Shown here: positions 30,975 to 38,374 of the stretch, one piece after another
Layout: the number at the start of each line of letters is the position of its first letter
Position numbering within the stretch: the stretch's first letter is position 1
IMG/VR virus record: IMGVR_UViG_3300028556_000018
Span: 1-42,030 of that record
DNA length: 42,030 nt
Strand: one strand, 5' to 3'
Source of the DNA: a virus
The notes under the pieces: generated by a model
Databases searched by the model: none
What the model was told of the DNA's origin: nothing
What the model saw: only the letters and a program-made list of their open reading frames with translations
Position numbers and translations under genes: made by a program

Positions 30975-31412
30975 GTGTCCCAAACGACTCGAGTTTACGA
31001 CGCCTCGCAGGTCTCCATGATCTTCATGGGGGCAATCATTGATTCAGGTTTCGCCGATGGGGCGTTCCTGAAGATTGAGCAGACGCACCCGGACTATAAT
31101 ACCTACATCGGGGCGGACGGTGAGGTCACGCGCGCGCCCAGTCTGACCCGGCACGCCAAGATTACGGTCATGCTCGGCCAATCGTCCTCAGGGAATGCTA
31201 AGCTGAGCGGAATCAATAACATTGACATTCTCGCTCACAACGGCGCTGGCATCGGGATCATGTTCGTGAAAGATCGCCTCGGCACGTCGCTTTACACGGC
31301 GCAGCACTGCTGGATAGCCCAGGCCCCGGATGTCCAGTTCGCTAACGAGCCCGGCCCGCGCGAGTGGCACCTGGAGTGCTCTGACCTAATCCGATTCGAT
31401 GGCGGCAACTAA
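30975..31412 (+). CDS. Tail tube protein, DUF3277-like
   Basis: A 145-residue protein. D-A-S-Q-V-S-M-I-F-M-G near the start, then P-D-Y-N-T-Y-I-G-A-D-G-E-V-T-R-A and H-A-K-I-T-V-M-L-G-Q-S-S, matching the DUF3277 pattern with I-G-A-D-G-E. It builds the inner tube within the sheath. GTG 30975 has AGGAG 9 nt upstream. Its last 27 nt overlap a minus-strand gene. Confidence 0.8.
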   Translation: MSQTTRVYDASQVSMIFMGAIIDSGFADGAFLKIEQTHPDYNTYIGADGEVTRAPSLTRHAKITVMLGQSSSGNAKLSGINNIDILAHNGAGIGIMFVKDRLGTSLYTAQHCWIAQAPDVQFANEPGPREWHLECSDLIRFDGGN

Positions 31413-31526
31413 CCAGCCCGGCTCGGAATACTTGAAGCGGTAATACCCGTCGGAGGTCTTTTCCACGAACCCGAGGTCCTCCAAGATCTCTAGGTCCTCT
31501 TGCGTGAGTTCTTCTTCGCGTACCAT
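31386..31526 (-). CDS. Small acidic protein (46 aa), antisense to tube gene end
   Basis: A 46-residue protein with 13 acidic residues in its first 26 (M-V-R-E-E-E-L-T-Q-E-D-L-E-I-L), then a Tyr/Phe/Trp strand (G-Y-Y-R-F-K-Y-S). The gene fills an otherwise empty 166-bp gap. It is supported by a full promoter on the minus strand (TTGCAC, 17 bp, TAAGCT, 6 nt, ATG). It overlaps the tube gene by 27 bp tail to tail. A one-gene, opposite-strand unit inside the tail run is the usual position of a moron or a small regulator. No family recognised. Confidence 0.6.
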   Translation of the reverse strand: MVREEELTQEDLEILEDLGFVEKTSDGYYRFKYSEPGWLVAAIESD

Positions 31527-31532
31527 TACGAT

Positions 31533-31571
31533 AGCTTAGCGCTTGCATTTTTCGGGTGCAAGCCCTAAAAT
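31533..31571. promoter_or_regulatory. Divergent overlapping leaderless promoters (small acidic gene / tail chaperone)
   Basis: Plus: TTGCAT (31543-31548), 17 bp, TAAAAT (31566-31571), 7 nt, ATG 31579. Minus: TTGCAC (31561-31556), 17 bp, TAAGCT (31538-31533), 6 nt, ATG 31526. The promoters interlock in 39 bp. Neither start has a Shine-Dalgarno site. Confidence 0.75.
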
Positions 31572-31578
31572 CAGACGT

Positions 31579-31983
31579 ATGAAAGAGCCTCAGACCCGAG
31601 AAATCAACGGCGTCACGTACACCTGCACCCCCCTTGGAACCACGCAGGGCCTGGGCGTCACGGCCCGTCTGGTGAACATGTTCAAGGGCATGGCCCCGGA
31701 CAGCGCTTCGCTGGCCAAACTGGACGAAAAGGATCTCCTGTTTCTTTGCCAGACCTTCGGCAAGCTCTCGACCCTCGACACCGGGAACGGAAAGACTCCC
31801 CTCGTCGCCAACGTTTTCGAGTCGCATTTCGAGGCCAACTACGGGGAGCTTCTGCTCTGGGTACTATTCTGCGTGGAGGTGAACTTTGGTTCACTTTTTT
31901 TAGCGATAGTGAGCGATCTGCCGGCGATACTAGCCCGATTTGGCGTGTCGTCGCCGCAGGTTTCGGAACCCTCTACGAAGTAG
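31579..31983 (+). CDS. Tail assembly chaperone, short form
   Basis: A 134-residue protein from ATG 31579, 7 nt after a TAAAAT box. T-R-E-I-N-G-V-T-Y-T-C-T-P-L-G is the usual first strand pair of myophage tail-assembly chaperones and is followed by helices. Position between tube and tape measure is diagnostic. Near its end the mRNA reads CTT TTT TTA (31894-31902), giving the -1 slippery heptamer T-TTT-TTA; the long form is listed separately. The short form stops at 31983. Confidence 0.75.
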   Translation: MKEPQTREINGVTYTCTPLGTTQGLGVTARLVNMFKGMAPDSASLAKLDEKDLLFLCQTFGKLSTLDTGNGKTPLVANVFESHFEANYGELLLWVLFCVEVNFGSLFLAIVSDLPAILARFGVSSPQVSEPSTK

Positions 31984-32063
31984 AGACCTACTGGTCTCTT
32001 GACGACCTACGCCAAGCCCTACGCATCCTAGACCAGCAGACCCCTAAAAATGGCCCTACGTGA
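31579..32063 (+). CDS. Tail assembly chaperone, -1 frameshift long form
   Basis: Slipping back one base at T-TTT-TTA (31896-31902) joins the first 108 codons to an open frame that ends at 32063, giving about 161 residues. The added 53 residues, with S-P-I-W-R-V-V-A-A-G and then W-S-L-D-D-L-R-Q-A-L-R-I-L-D, look like a real domain typical of G/T-type chaperone C-termini. Long and short forms bind tape measure protein during tail assembly. The long form overlaps the tape measure start by 14 nt. Confidence 0.7.
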
Positions 32064-33807
32064 CGTTCTAGCAATCTTCCAGGTCCAGGTACAGGGCGCT
32101 GGAAAGATCAAGGACGTCAATGCGGCGTTGCGGGCGGCCAGCCTCGAAGCCAAGAAGCTGGAAGCGGCTCTGCGCTTCGACATCAAATCAGCTCAGCTTG
32201 ACGCTCTGAAGGGCAAGCTAGACTCGATTCGCAACCCGATCAAGGAAATGGCCGGGGGGACGGACACGAATGATAGTGGCGCGGGTCTGGCGAAGATCCT
32301 GCGAGGGCTCCAGGACTTTGGTCAGGCCCTAACCGGGGGCTTCATCATCGAAGGCATAAAAAACTTCGTGGCAGGGCAGATGGACATGGCCCTGACCCTC
32401 GACCGAACCAGCCGAATCTTAGGCGTTTCTACCGACCGATTGCAACAGTTCCACCTAGCTGCTCAGGAGAGCAATACCGAAATCGGGGCTGTCGACAGCG
32501 CCTTGCGCTTCCTGAATCGCACCATCGGATCGCTCGGTACGAAGGGTATTGGGGCCAAAGGCGCGAAGGAGCTCGTAGGTCTGGGCATCAACCTCAAGGA
32601 CGCTGCCGGCAAGTCTCGCCCCGTGGTCGACGTCTTCGTGGACCTGGCCGACAAGCTCAAGGCTGTAGGCGACCAGGGCAAGGCCACGGAGATTGCGATG
32701 CAGGTCTTGGGGCGCGGGGGCGCGCGCTCCTTGCCGATGCTCCTGCAAGGCGGCGACGTGCTGCGAAAGCAATTCGCTGACCTGGCCCGGCTCGGGGGAG
32801 GCATCGCGCCTGAGTTCATCAAAGGAGCGCGCGAGCTCCAGGTCGAAGAGGTGCGGCTAAAGACCGTGGGCGAAGGGCTCTTGAGCCGACTGGCGAACGG
32901 GTTCATCCCAGGCCTGAAGCGCACGGCGGTCATGTTTACCGACTTGGGGATCAAAGTCCTCGACGTGAACAAGCACCTGACGGCCTTCGATTCGCTGCCC
33001 GTATTCACGACCCTGGCGGGGATCGTCGTCGGGATCGCCTCGGTTACCAAAGCTTGGGGCATACTCCAAGGCCTGCTCGGTGTCTCGAATCCGGTCATTC
33101 TCGGCATCGTTGCAAGCGCGACGGCGCTGTACGGCATTTTCGATGATATCTTTGCGCTATTCCAGGGGGACGAGTCTGTCATTGGTGACGTTCTTGATCA
33201 GATGTACGGTAAGGGTGGATCTACCGCATTTGTCGATTCCCTCAAAGCTTCGTGGGATCGGGTGCGAGACGCCATCTTTGGGTCAAGCGCCGCGGGAGAA
33301 TCCTTCGGGCAGACGATGGCCAAGCACGTGTTGCCGACGCTGGAAAAAGGCGTGGTACACATTATCGAGCTGCTTCAAAGCCTGACGGATACTCTGATCT
33401 CTACTCCTAAGCTTCTTCAAGATGTCGCGATGTTGGCGCAGACCACCGATAAGCCCGCGTGGGAGCGTCTCAAAGGCGACTACATGAAATTGGGCAATCG
33501 CATCGCTGAAACCCTCCATCTTCCCGGCACGGGGGCTGCCGCGCAAGACGATCAGCGCAAGGCGTTCGACGCCGCCGCCGCTGCGCCCGGGGTCATGCAG
33601 ATAGGCCAGCAGACGATCGCAGGCTCGCAACGTCCCGACGCCGGGGCGACGGCTATCCCCCCCGTCGTGATCAACGCCCACTTCTACGGCGATCACCCGA
33701 GCCCGAAGAAGATCGCATCGGACCTTGACCCCGTTGTTCAAAGGGCGCTCAAGAACCACGCGGCCACGCAGTCGCGCAACGCCATGGGCGCGGTGGGCGG
33801 GCTATGA
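32050..33807 (+). CDS. Tail tape measure protein
   Basis: A 585-residue protein. The N-terminal 80 residues are a charged coiled coil, with V-N-A-A-L-R-A-A-S-L-E-A-K-K-L-E. Around residues 315-375 are two hydrophobic segments (T-L-A-G-I-V-V-G-I-A and V-I-L-G-I-V-A-S-A-T-A-L), as usual for tape measures that enter the host membrane. It is short, which predicts a short tail, roughly 90 nm by the common 0.15 nm per residue rule. ATG 32050 has no clear ribosome binding site; it may be coupled to the chaperone long form. Confidence 0.8.
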   Translation: MALRDVLAIFQVQVQGAGKIKDVNAALRAASLEAKKLEAALRFDIKSAQLDALKGKLDSIRNPIKEMAGGTDTNDSGAGLAKILRGLQDFGQALTGGFIIEGIKNFVAGQMDMALTLDRTSRILGVSTDRLQQFHLAAQESNTEIGAVDSALRFLNRTIGSLGTKGIGAKGAKELVGLGINLKDAAGKSRPVVDVFVDLADKLKAVGDQGKATEIAMQVLGRGGARSLPMLLQGGDVLRKQFADLARLGGGIAPEFIKGARELQVEEVRLKTVGEGLLSRLANGFIPGLKRTAVMFTDLGIKVLDVNKHLTAFDSLPVFTTLAGIVVGIASVTKAWGILQGLLGVSNPVILGIVASATALYGIFDDIFALFQGDESVIGDVLDQMYGKGGSTAFVDSLKASWDRVRDAIFGSSAAGESFGQTMAKHVLPTLEKGVVHIIELLQSLTDTLISTPKLLQDVAMLAQTTDKPAWERLKGDYMKLGNRIAETLHLPGTGAAAQDDQRKAFDAAAAAPGVMQIGQQTIAGSQRPDAGATAIPPVVINAHFYGDHPSPKKIASDLDPVVQRALKNHAATQSRNAMGAVGGL

Positions 33808-34727
33808 CCGTCGAGGATCGCAGCGTACCTATTTACCTCACCTGGGGCGAGCCGATCGTTTTCGGCAACACGGCCTTCTCCGAGCTCACGTTCGATGCGG
33901 TCTTGCACGAAGGGCACGACATCTCCTCCGAGGTGACCGTCCATCCGGTCGAGAGCGGGATAAACGTTGCCGACCATGTTCGCCCCAACCCGATCCACAT
34001 CTCCATCCAAGGGATCATCTCCGACACCCCCATCGGGCGCACTGACCCTAACTTCTCGTCTAATGGGGCGCTCATAAGCCAGCAAGACGCCTTCACGCGC
34101 TCGCCGCTCACTCTCCAGCCCTACGCCGACCCCGGCAACATGAAGCCTCGCCCGGACCCTCCCGGGAGCCTCCCGCCCGTCATCTACCCCCCGACGCCCG
34201 CGCTCGCCCCACTGCTCTCGCCGGCCGGGGTGCTCGACGCCGCGACGGACGTGCTCTTCGGGTCAGGCCCGTTCACGATTCAATACCCTGCGGATCGCAA
34301 CTTTCTGGACCCGACGAACTATTCGGTCACCGTAGACCAGATCGCAGGGGGCAATCCGCGCAAGTTCGTTGCCGAGGCTTTGCAAGTCCTGACGTCGCTC
34401 CGTGATCAGGCCACGCTTATCACGGTCATTGCGCCTCACAAGGGGCCGTACAAGAACATGGTCCTCCGGTCGATTCACTTCGACCGCACGACTGCGCAGG
34501 GGGGGAGTGCCAACTTCTCTCTCGAGCTCCAGGAGATTAGAATAGTGCAATCGGCCTCGGTGGCCGCCCCCGTGCCAGCGCCCCCGCAGGTTCACGCGAC
34601 GCCCCCGGTGAACGACGGCGCTCAGGCCCCGGTGGTGCCCGCAAAGCAGAGCATCTTCCACGCCGCCGTGAACGGCGTTCCAACCACCTCCGTCGGCCCC
34701 GCGCCGTCTACCTTGGGGACGCCATGA
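33804..34727 (+). CDS. Dit-like distal tail/baseplate protein
   Basis: A 307-residue protein. D-A-V-L-H-E-G-H-D-I-S-S-E-V-T-V-H-P-V-E-S-G-I and D-H-V-R-P-N-P-I-H-I-S-I-Q-G match the N-terminal domain of Dit-like phage tail proteins. Residues 110-155 are a Pro-rich insert, and the last 55 are Pro/Ala/Val-rich and probably disordered. It links tube end and hub. ATG overlaps the previous stop (ATGA) and the next ATG does the same. Confidence 0.7.
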   Translation: MTVEDRSVPIYLTWGEPIVFGNTAFSELTFDAVLHEGHDISSEVTVHPVESGINVADHVRPNPIHISIQGIISDTPIGRTDPNFSSNGALISQQDAFTRSPLTLQPYADPGNMKPRPDPPGSLPPVIYPPTPALAPLLSPAGVLDAATDVLFGSGPFTIQYPADRNFLDPTNYSVTVDQIAGGNPRKFVAEALQVLTSLRDQATLITVIAPHKGPYKNMVLRSIHFDRTTAQGGSANFSLELQEIRIVQSASVAAPVPAPPQVHATPPVNDGAQAPVVPAKQSIFHAAVNGVPTTSVGPAPSTLGTP

Positions 34728-35104
34728 CCATAGTCGCCATCCCCACGCGCACGGACACGCCGCACTGGGATCAAGTAACGACGCTAGACGGAGTCGACTA
34801 CACGCTCGGATTTCGTTACAACCAGCGCGAAAATGTATATTATCTGATCGTTGCCGACGCTCTCGGCACCGTGCTCAACGGCGGGATCAAGCTCGTCTCG
34901 AACTTGCTGCTGCTTCAAAACGTTATTGATACCCGCATGCCTCCAGGCGAGCTCATTGCCCAGACCTACGGGGCGAACGATGCCTCCCCGGGCCTCGGAG
35001 AGCTAGGCATTGGCCAGCGCGCCACTCTCTGGTACATTCCGCAAGTCGATATGCAAGCGGCCAACCTCGACGCCAACCGCGATCCGCTCGCGCTGCTGCC
35101 GTGA
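34724..35104 (+). CDS. Baseplate plug-like protein
   Basis: A 126-residue protein with V-T-T-L-D-G-V-D-Y-T-L-G-F-R-Y-N-Q-R-E-N-V-Y-Y-L-I-V-A-D, matching small phage baseplate plug proteins (F-x-x-x-L-D/G-x-x-Y-x-L-x-x-x-W/Y-N-x-R). It would sit in the centre of the baseplate between tube and spike. Coupled by overlap to the genes on each side (ATGA and GTGA). Confidence 0.7.
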   Translation: MTIVAIPTRTDTPHWDQVTTLDGVDYTLGFRYNQRENVYYLIVADALGTVLNGGIKLVSNLLLLQNVIDTRMPPGELIAQTYGANDASPGLGELGIGQRATLWYIPQVDMQAANLDANRDPLALLP

Positions 35105-35982
35105 GCTCCCCCGGCGCGTCGCTCTTCGGGCGCAAAGTCGAGCTCGTCGTCAGCGCCCCCGGCTCGCCCCCGGCGGTCAAAGCGGCCTTCAACGATACCC
35201 CCGGCCTGGACGTCTCGGGTTTTGACATCGATTTCTCGGTCCGGCGCTCGCTGGCGATGAAGCACCCAAACGTGTGCAAAATCGAGGTGTACAACCTATC
35301 GGAAAGCAGTCGCAAGGCGCTCGACGGCGGTCCGAAGACCAACCTCGTCGTGTCGCTCTCGGCCGGCTACCAGGGGGGTCTCGAGCAAATCTATTTCTCG
35401 GAATGCCGCGCCGCGTGGACCGAGCGCGTTGGCCCCGATTGGGTTACGCATCTCGAGGCGGGCGACGGGGACAAGGCTATGAAGGCCCGCTGCGCCACGG
35501 GGCCCGGCGGTTACATTCCCGTGGCCTCTGCCCTGACCTACATCGCCCAGGCTCTTGGCGTGGGTACTGGGAACCTGCAAGCGGCCCAGACGGCCATCGC
35601 CCAGAGCGGGATCTACAACTTTTCAGCCTCGGCCGTGTCGGGCAGCGCCGCTCGCCGCCTGACGGATTTTTGCCGATCGGCCGGGCTCGAGTGGTCCATC
35701 CAGAACGGTAACCTGCAAATCATCAAGCAAGGTGCCCTTACTCGCACCAACGCCGTGCTATGCTCCGTCGACACGGGCATGATAGATTCCCCCACCGTGG
35801 ACTCCCACGGCTTGCTTAGCGCCAAGATGCTTATTACCCCGGGGCTGGTTCCGGGGGGTCTGGTGCATGTAGACAGCGAGTTCTATAGCGGCGACTACCG
35901 GATCAACCGTTGCCACTGGGACGGATCCGTGCGCGGGCTAAATTGGTACGTGCAATTTGAAGGTGAGAAATATGCCTCTTGA
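35101..35982 (+). CDS. Baseplate hub protein
   Basis: A 293-residue protein from GTG 35101. D-I-D-F-S-V-R-R-S-L-A-M-K-H-P-N-V-C-K-I-E-V-Y-N-L-S at 45-70 is the usual N-terminal pattern of phage hub proteins, and W-S-I-Q-N-G-N-L-Q-I-I-K near 205-215 is the tell-tale strand pair of gp27-like hubs. It holds the spike at the tail tip. It overlaps the spike gene by 11 nt. Confidence 0.75.
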   Translation: MSSPGASLFGRKVELVVSAPGSPPAVKAAFNDTPGLDVSGFDIDFSVRRSLAMKHPNVCKIEVYNLSESSRKALDGGPKTNLVVSLSAGYQGGLEQIYFSECRAAWTERVGPDWVTHLEAGDGDKAMKARCATGPGGYIPVASALTYIAQALGVGTGNLQAAQTAIAQSGIYNFSASAVSGSAARRLTDFCRSAGLEWSIQNGNLQIIKQGALTRTNAVLCSVDTGMIDSPTVDSHGLLSAKMLITPGLVPGGLVHVDSEFYSGDYRINRCHWDGSVRGLNWYVQFEGEKYAS

Positions 35983-36649
35983 ACGTGACCTCGGCGAAGT
36001 ATGCAACCATCTCCAGGACGCGATCCTTGAAGATATCCGCAAAATTGCCGTGGGTTGGGTCACGGCGGTCAAGGGGCAGTTTGTCGACGTCCAACTAGCT
36101 ACCTCGGTCCCGCTCTTCGACGAGTCGACTGGGACGACGTTCGAGTCTCCCCTGGCGCTTGGGTCTATCCCGTTCTGCTCCATCAAGGCCGGGGGGTTCA
36201 TCGTCTGGGTTCCGCCGGCCGTGAACGACACAGTGCTGGTGTGTTTCACCGATCTGAGCTATGACACGTGGCGTCAAAGCAACGGGAATACGGTGGTCAA
36301 CCCCAACTGGACCGGCCGGCACACGGGGGATTCGGCATTCGCGATTCCCGTATGCGCCCCCGACACCGCGCCGATCGCCTCGGCCGACGCGGGCAAGCTC
36401 GTTATCGGCAAGGACGGGTCGAGCGCCCTCATCAAGATCTCGGGTTCGGAGATTGACCTGGGCAACCCTGCTTCGGATGCGGTGGCGCTGGCGAGTAAGG
36501 TCGCGACCGAGCTAGCCAATATCGCTACCGCTCTGACCCATATAGTAGTCTCTGTCCCTATTACCGGACCCGCCGGGGTGACGGCCGGCACGGGTACCGC
36601 CACCTACACCCCCGGTTCGGTCGCCTCGACCCTCGTCAAGTGCGGCTAG
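35972..36649 (+). CDS. Baseplate central spike, gp138/V-like
   Basis: A 225-residue protein from ATG 35972 behind GAAGGTGAG. V-G-W-V-T-A-V-K-G-Q-F-V-D-V-Q-L-A is the OB-like start of gp138/V spike proteins, with G-G-F-I-V-W-V-P-P-A-V-N-D-T-V-L-V-C-F following. The C-terminal half has strand repeats and ends T-L-V-K-C-G. It pierces the host envelope. Next to hub and plug, as expected. Confidence 0.75.
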   Translation: MPLERDLGEVCNHLQDAILEDIRKIAVGWVTAVKGQFVDVQLATSVPLFDESTGTTFESPLALGSIPFCSIKAGGFIVWVPPAVNDTVLVCFTDLSYDTWRQSNGNTVVNPNWTGRHTGDSAFAIPVCAPDTAPIASADAGKLVIGKDGSSALIKISGSEIDLGNPASDAVALASKVATELANIATALTHIVVSVPITGPAGVTAGTGTATYTPGSVASTLVKCG

Positions 36650-36654
36650 AAGGA

Positions 36655-36660
36655 TAAAAT
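36655..36660 (+). promoter_or_regulatory. -10 box for leaderless fibre gene
   Basis: TAAAAT (36655-36660), AGGCCC, ATG 36667, in the 17-bp gap after the spike gene. The -35 region is weak. Confidence 0.45.
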
Positions 36661-36666
36661 AGGCCC

Positions 36667-37884
36667 ATGCCCGTATTGTGGTCGCAGACGGCAAATTACC
36701 CGGTCAGTGGCAACCCTTGGAGCGCCACGCCGACGAAAGTCTCCCCTGGGTACGCTTTTTTCACGCCTGGCGTGCCGATCGCGGCTCAGGAGATGAATTG
36801 GCTCTTGAACCAAAAGGATCTCGCTTCGGTCGCCGGGGTCTCGGTGCCAGGGGTGTCGTGGGCCGCCGCGGGCCCCCTCATGCCTAATACGCTGGGGGGT
36901 ACTGCCTACGTGGCTTACACGGGCGGGGGTTACGACCCGTGGATCCGAAAATGGCTCGTCTGCGCCGTAAACAACGTCTCAGCCTCGGATGTGCTCTCGA
37001 CGTCGGGATTTGGCGAAAGCGATTTCGCTTCGGTCTCGACGGGCAACACCGCGGGCGTTCAGTTCGTCTCGGCGACGGACGACGCCTCGCACTACTTCGG
37101 GGCTTCTATTCGCTTTTCCGATGGGGCGCTCCTGATCCAGCGCTGCACGGCCGGCGGCGCGTGGTCGGCGGTCGTTACCGATGCGGGCTCCGGCACCTAC
37201 AAGGACTCACAAATCTTTACCTACCAGGGGACTTACATCGTTTGCACGGCCGTGACCAACTCGACCATGATCGGGTTCTATGCCCCCTTCGGCGGCGGCG
37301 CAGGTGGTACGTGGACCTCGTTTCTAGGCCCCGCGATTGCCGGCACGGCGCTCATGACCGCGAATAACGGGTCCGTGATCGTCTGCATCCCCCGAGCTTC
37401 TCTGCCGGCATCCTACGCGACTTCGGCGACGGGCACGTCCTTTACCACGCGATCCGCCACCCCGTTCACCGGGCACACGACCGAAACCCCCTCAGGGCTT
37501 TGCTACTCTCCGGCGGACGGGCTCTTCGTGCTCATGACGATCTCCGGCGGTTCGAACGCCTTCATCTACACGTCGCCGGACGGGATAAACTGGCAGCAAG
37601 TCACGTCTTTCTCCGCGACGAACGTCTACGGCCTAGCCGCGACGGCCGCGGGTTGCATCTGCGCCTTGAACGTCGAGCAAGGAGGCCCTTTCGCAGGGCA
37701 ATACCAGGCGATCTTCTCGGTCGATGCGGGGGCGACTTGGCACACGTCGCAAAATACTTTGCCGACGGGCCTCGCAAATACTTTCCCGCAAGTGCTCGCA
37801 AGTCCTTCGGGTTTCCTCTCGACGGCGAACAACCAGATACGCTTCTCGCACAATAGCGGGTTGCCGGCGCTCTACGGTCCGTGA
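36667..37884 (+). CDS. BNR-repeat fibre or receptor-binding protein
   Basis: A 405-residue protein. Repeats such as F-I-Y-T-S-P-D-G-I-N-W-Q-Q-V and A-I-F-S-V-D-A-G-A-T-W-H-T-S are BNR/Asp-box units (S-x-D-x-G-x-x-W), which form beta-propellers in sialidases and adhesins. The N-terminal 50 residues (Q-T-A-N-Y..., E-M-N-W-L-L-N-Q) likely attach to the baseplate. It probably recognises a host surface sugar. Start is leaderless-like. It is the last large gene of the tail run. Confidence 0.65.
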   Translation: MPVLWSQTANYPVSGNPWSATPTKVSPGYAFFTPGVPIAAQEMNWLLNQKDLASVAGVSVPGVSWAAAGPLMPNTLGGTAYVAYTGGGYDPWIRKWLVCAVNNVSASDVLSTSGFGESDFASVSTGNTAGVQFVSATDDASHYFGASIRFSDGALLIQRCTAGGAWSAVVTDAGSGTYKDSQIFTYQGTYIVCTAVTNSTMIGFYAPFGGGAGGTWTSFLGPAIAGTALMTANNGSVIVCIPRASLPASYATSATGTSFTTRSATPFTGHTTETPSGLCYSPADGLFVLMTISGGSNAFIYTSPDGINWQQVTSFSATNVYGLAATAAGCICALNVEQGGPFAGQYQAIFSVDAGATWHTSQNTLPTGLANTFPQVLASPSGFLSTANNQIRFSHNSGLPALYGP

Positions 37885-37890
37885 TATAGT
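37861..37890 (+). promoter_or_regulatory. Promoter for leaderless mRNA (gene 37897)
   Basis: TTGCCG (37861-37866), 18 bp, TATAGT (37885-37890), CTGGGC, ATG 37897. The promoter lies within the last codons of the fibre gene. Confidence 0.6.
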
Positions 37891-37896
37891 CTGGGC

Positions 37897-38136
37897 ATGC
37901 GGTACCTCCGAAATTTCAATCAATTCTGCTGGGCTGGGCGAAATGTTTTATGGCTCGCCCGTGCTTGGGCCACGCCTAGTCGTCCACGTACCGTCTGGGA
38001 AAATCTCGTCGTTTGGTTCGGGTCAATATCCTTGGCGATGAGTATTTTCGGGGCGGTAGGGGCCTTCACCTTGTTTCTAAAGGTAGCCGCATCGGTCTGG
38101 GTTGTGCGGACGTTGTTCGGGATGGTGCCCGCATGA
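37897..38136 (+). CDS. Small membrane protein (79 aa), possible lysis gene
   Basis: A 79-residue protein. The first 35 residues are basic and aromatic; residues 38-75 are strongly hydrophobic (S-I-S-L-A-M-S-I-F-G-A-V-G-A-F-T-L-F-L and V-W-V-V-R-T-L-F-G-M), enough for one long or two short membrane segments. A small membrane protein after the fibre gene is a usual place for a holin, but no endolysin is visible, so the assignment is only a suggestion. It overlaps the next gene (ATGA). Confidence 0.55.
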   Translation: MRYLRNFNQFCWAGRNVLWLARAWATPSRPRTVWENLVVWFGSISLAMSIFGAVGAFTLFLKVAASVWVVRTLFGMVPA

Positions 38137-38306
38137 GTGAAACCGACCTCGTGCTGGAAAATTACCTTTTCGCTAAGGCCGAATTGTACAACCTTGTCGA
38201 GAGGATAAAGGCCGATCGGGGGCAGGGTGCATATCTCCCTCGTAAGATGGCCGCTTGCGCGCCGCGCAAATGCGAATGCGGGTCTTGCCGAGGAGTAAAG
38301 CGGTGA
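38133..38306 (+). CDS. Small protein with Cys-rich tail (57 aa)
   Basis: A 57-residue protein, ATG 38133 overlapping the previous stop. A charged N-terminal helix (L-E-N-Y-L-F-A-K-A-E-L-Y-N-L-V-E-R-I-K) is followed by A-A-C-A-P-R-K-C-E-C-G-S-C-R, four Cys that could hold a zinc. No family recognised. Its stop overlaps the next start (GTGA), so the three small genes form one unit. Confidence 0.55.
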   Translation: MSETDLVLENYLFAKAELYNLVERIKADRGQGAYLPRKMAACAPRKCECGSCRGVKR

Positions 38307-38374
38307 GCGATTTTCTGGTCGGCATGTTATGCACGGGGGTCATTATTATAGCCCTTCTTATCGCCGATAAATAA
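38303..38374 (+). CDS. Tiny membrane peptide (23 aa)
   Basis: A 23-residue peptide from GTG 38303, overlapping the previous stop, with AGGAG 7 nt upstream. Most of it is one hydrophobic segment (M-L-C-T-G-V-I-I-I-A-L-L-I-A) followed by D-K. The good ribosome binding site and coupling support expression. It may be part of a lysis or membrane unit with the 79-residue protein. Confidence 0.5.
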   Translation: MSDFLVGMLCTGVIIIALLIADK

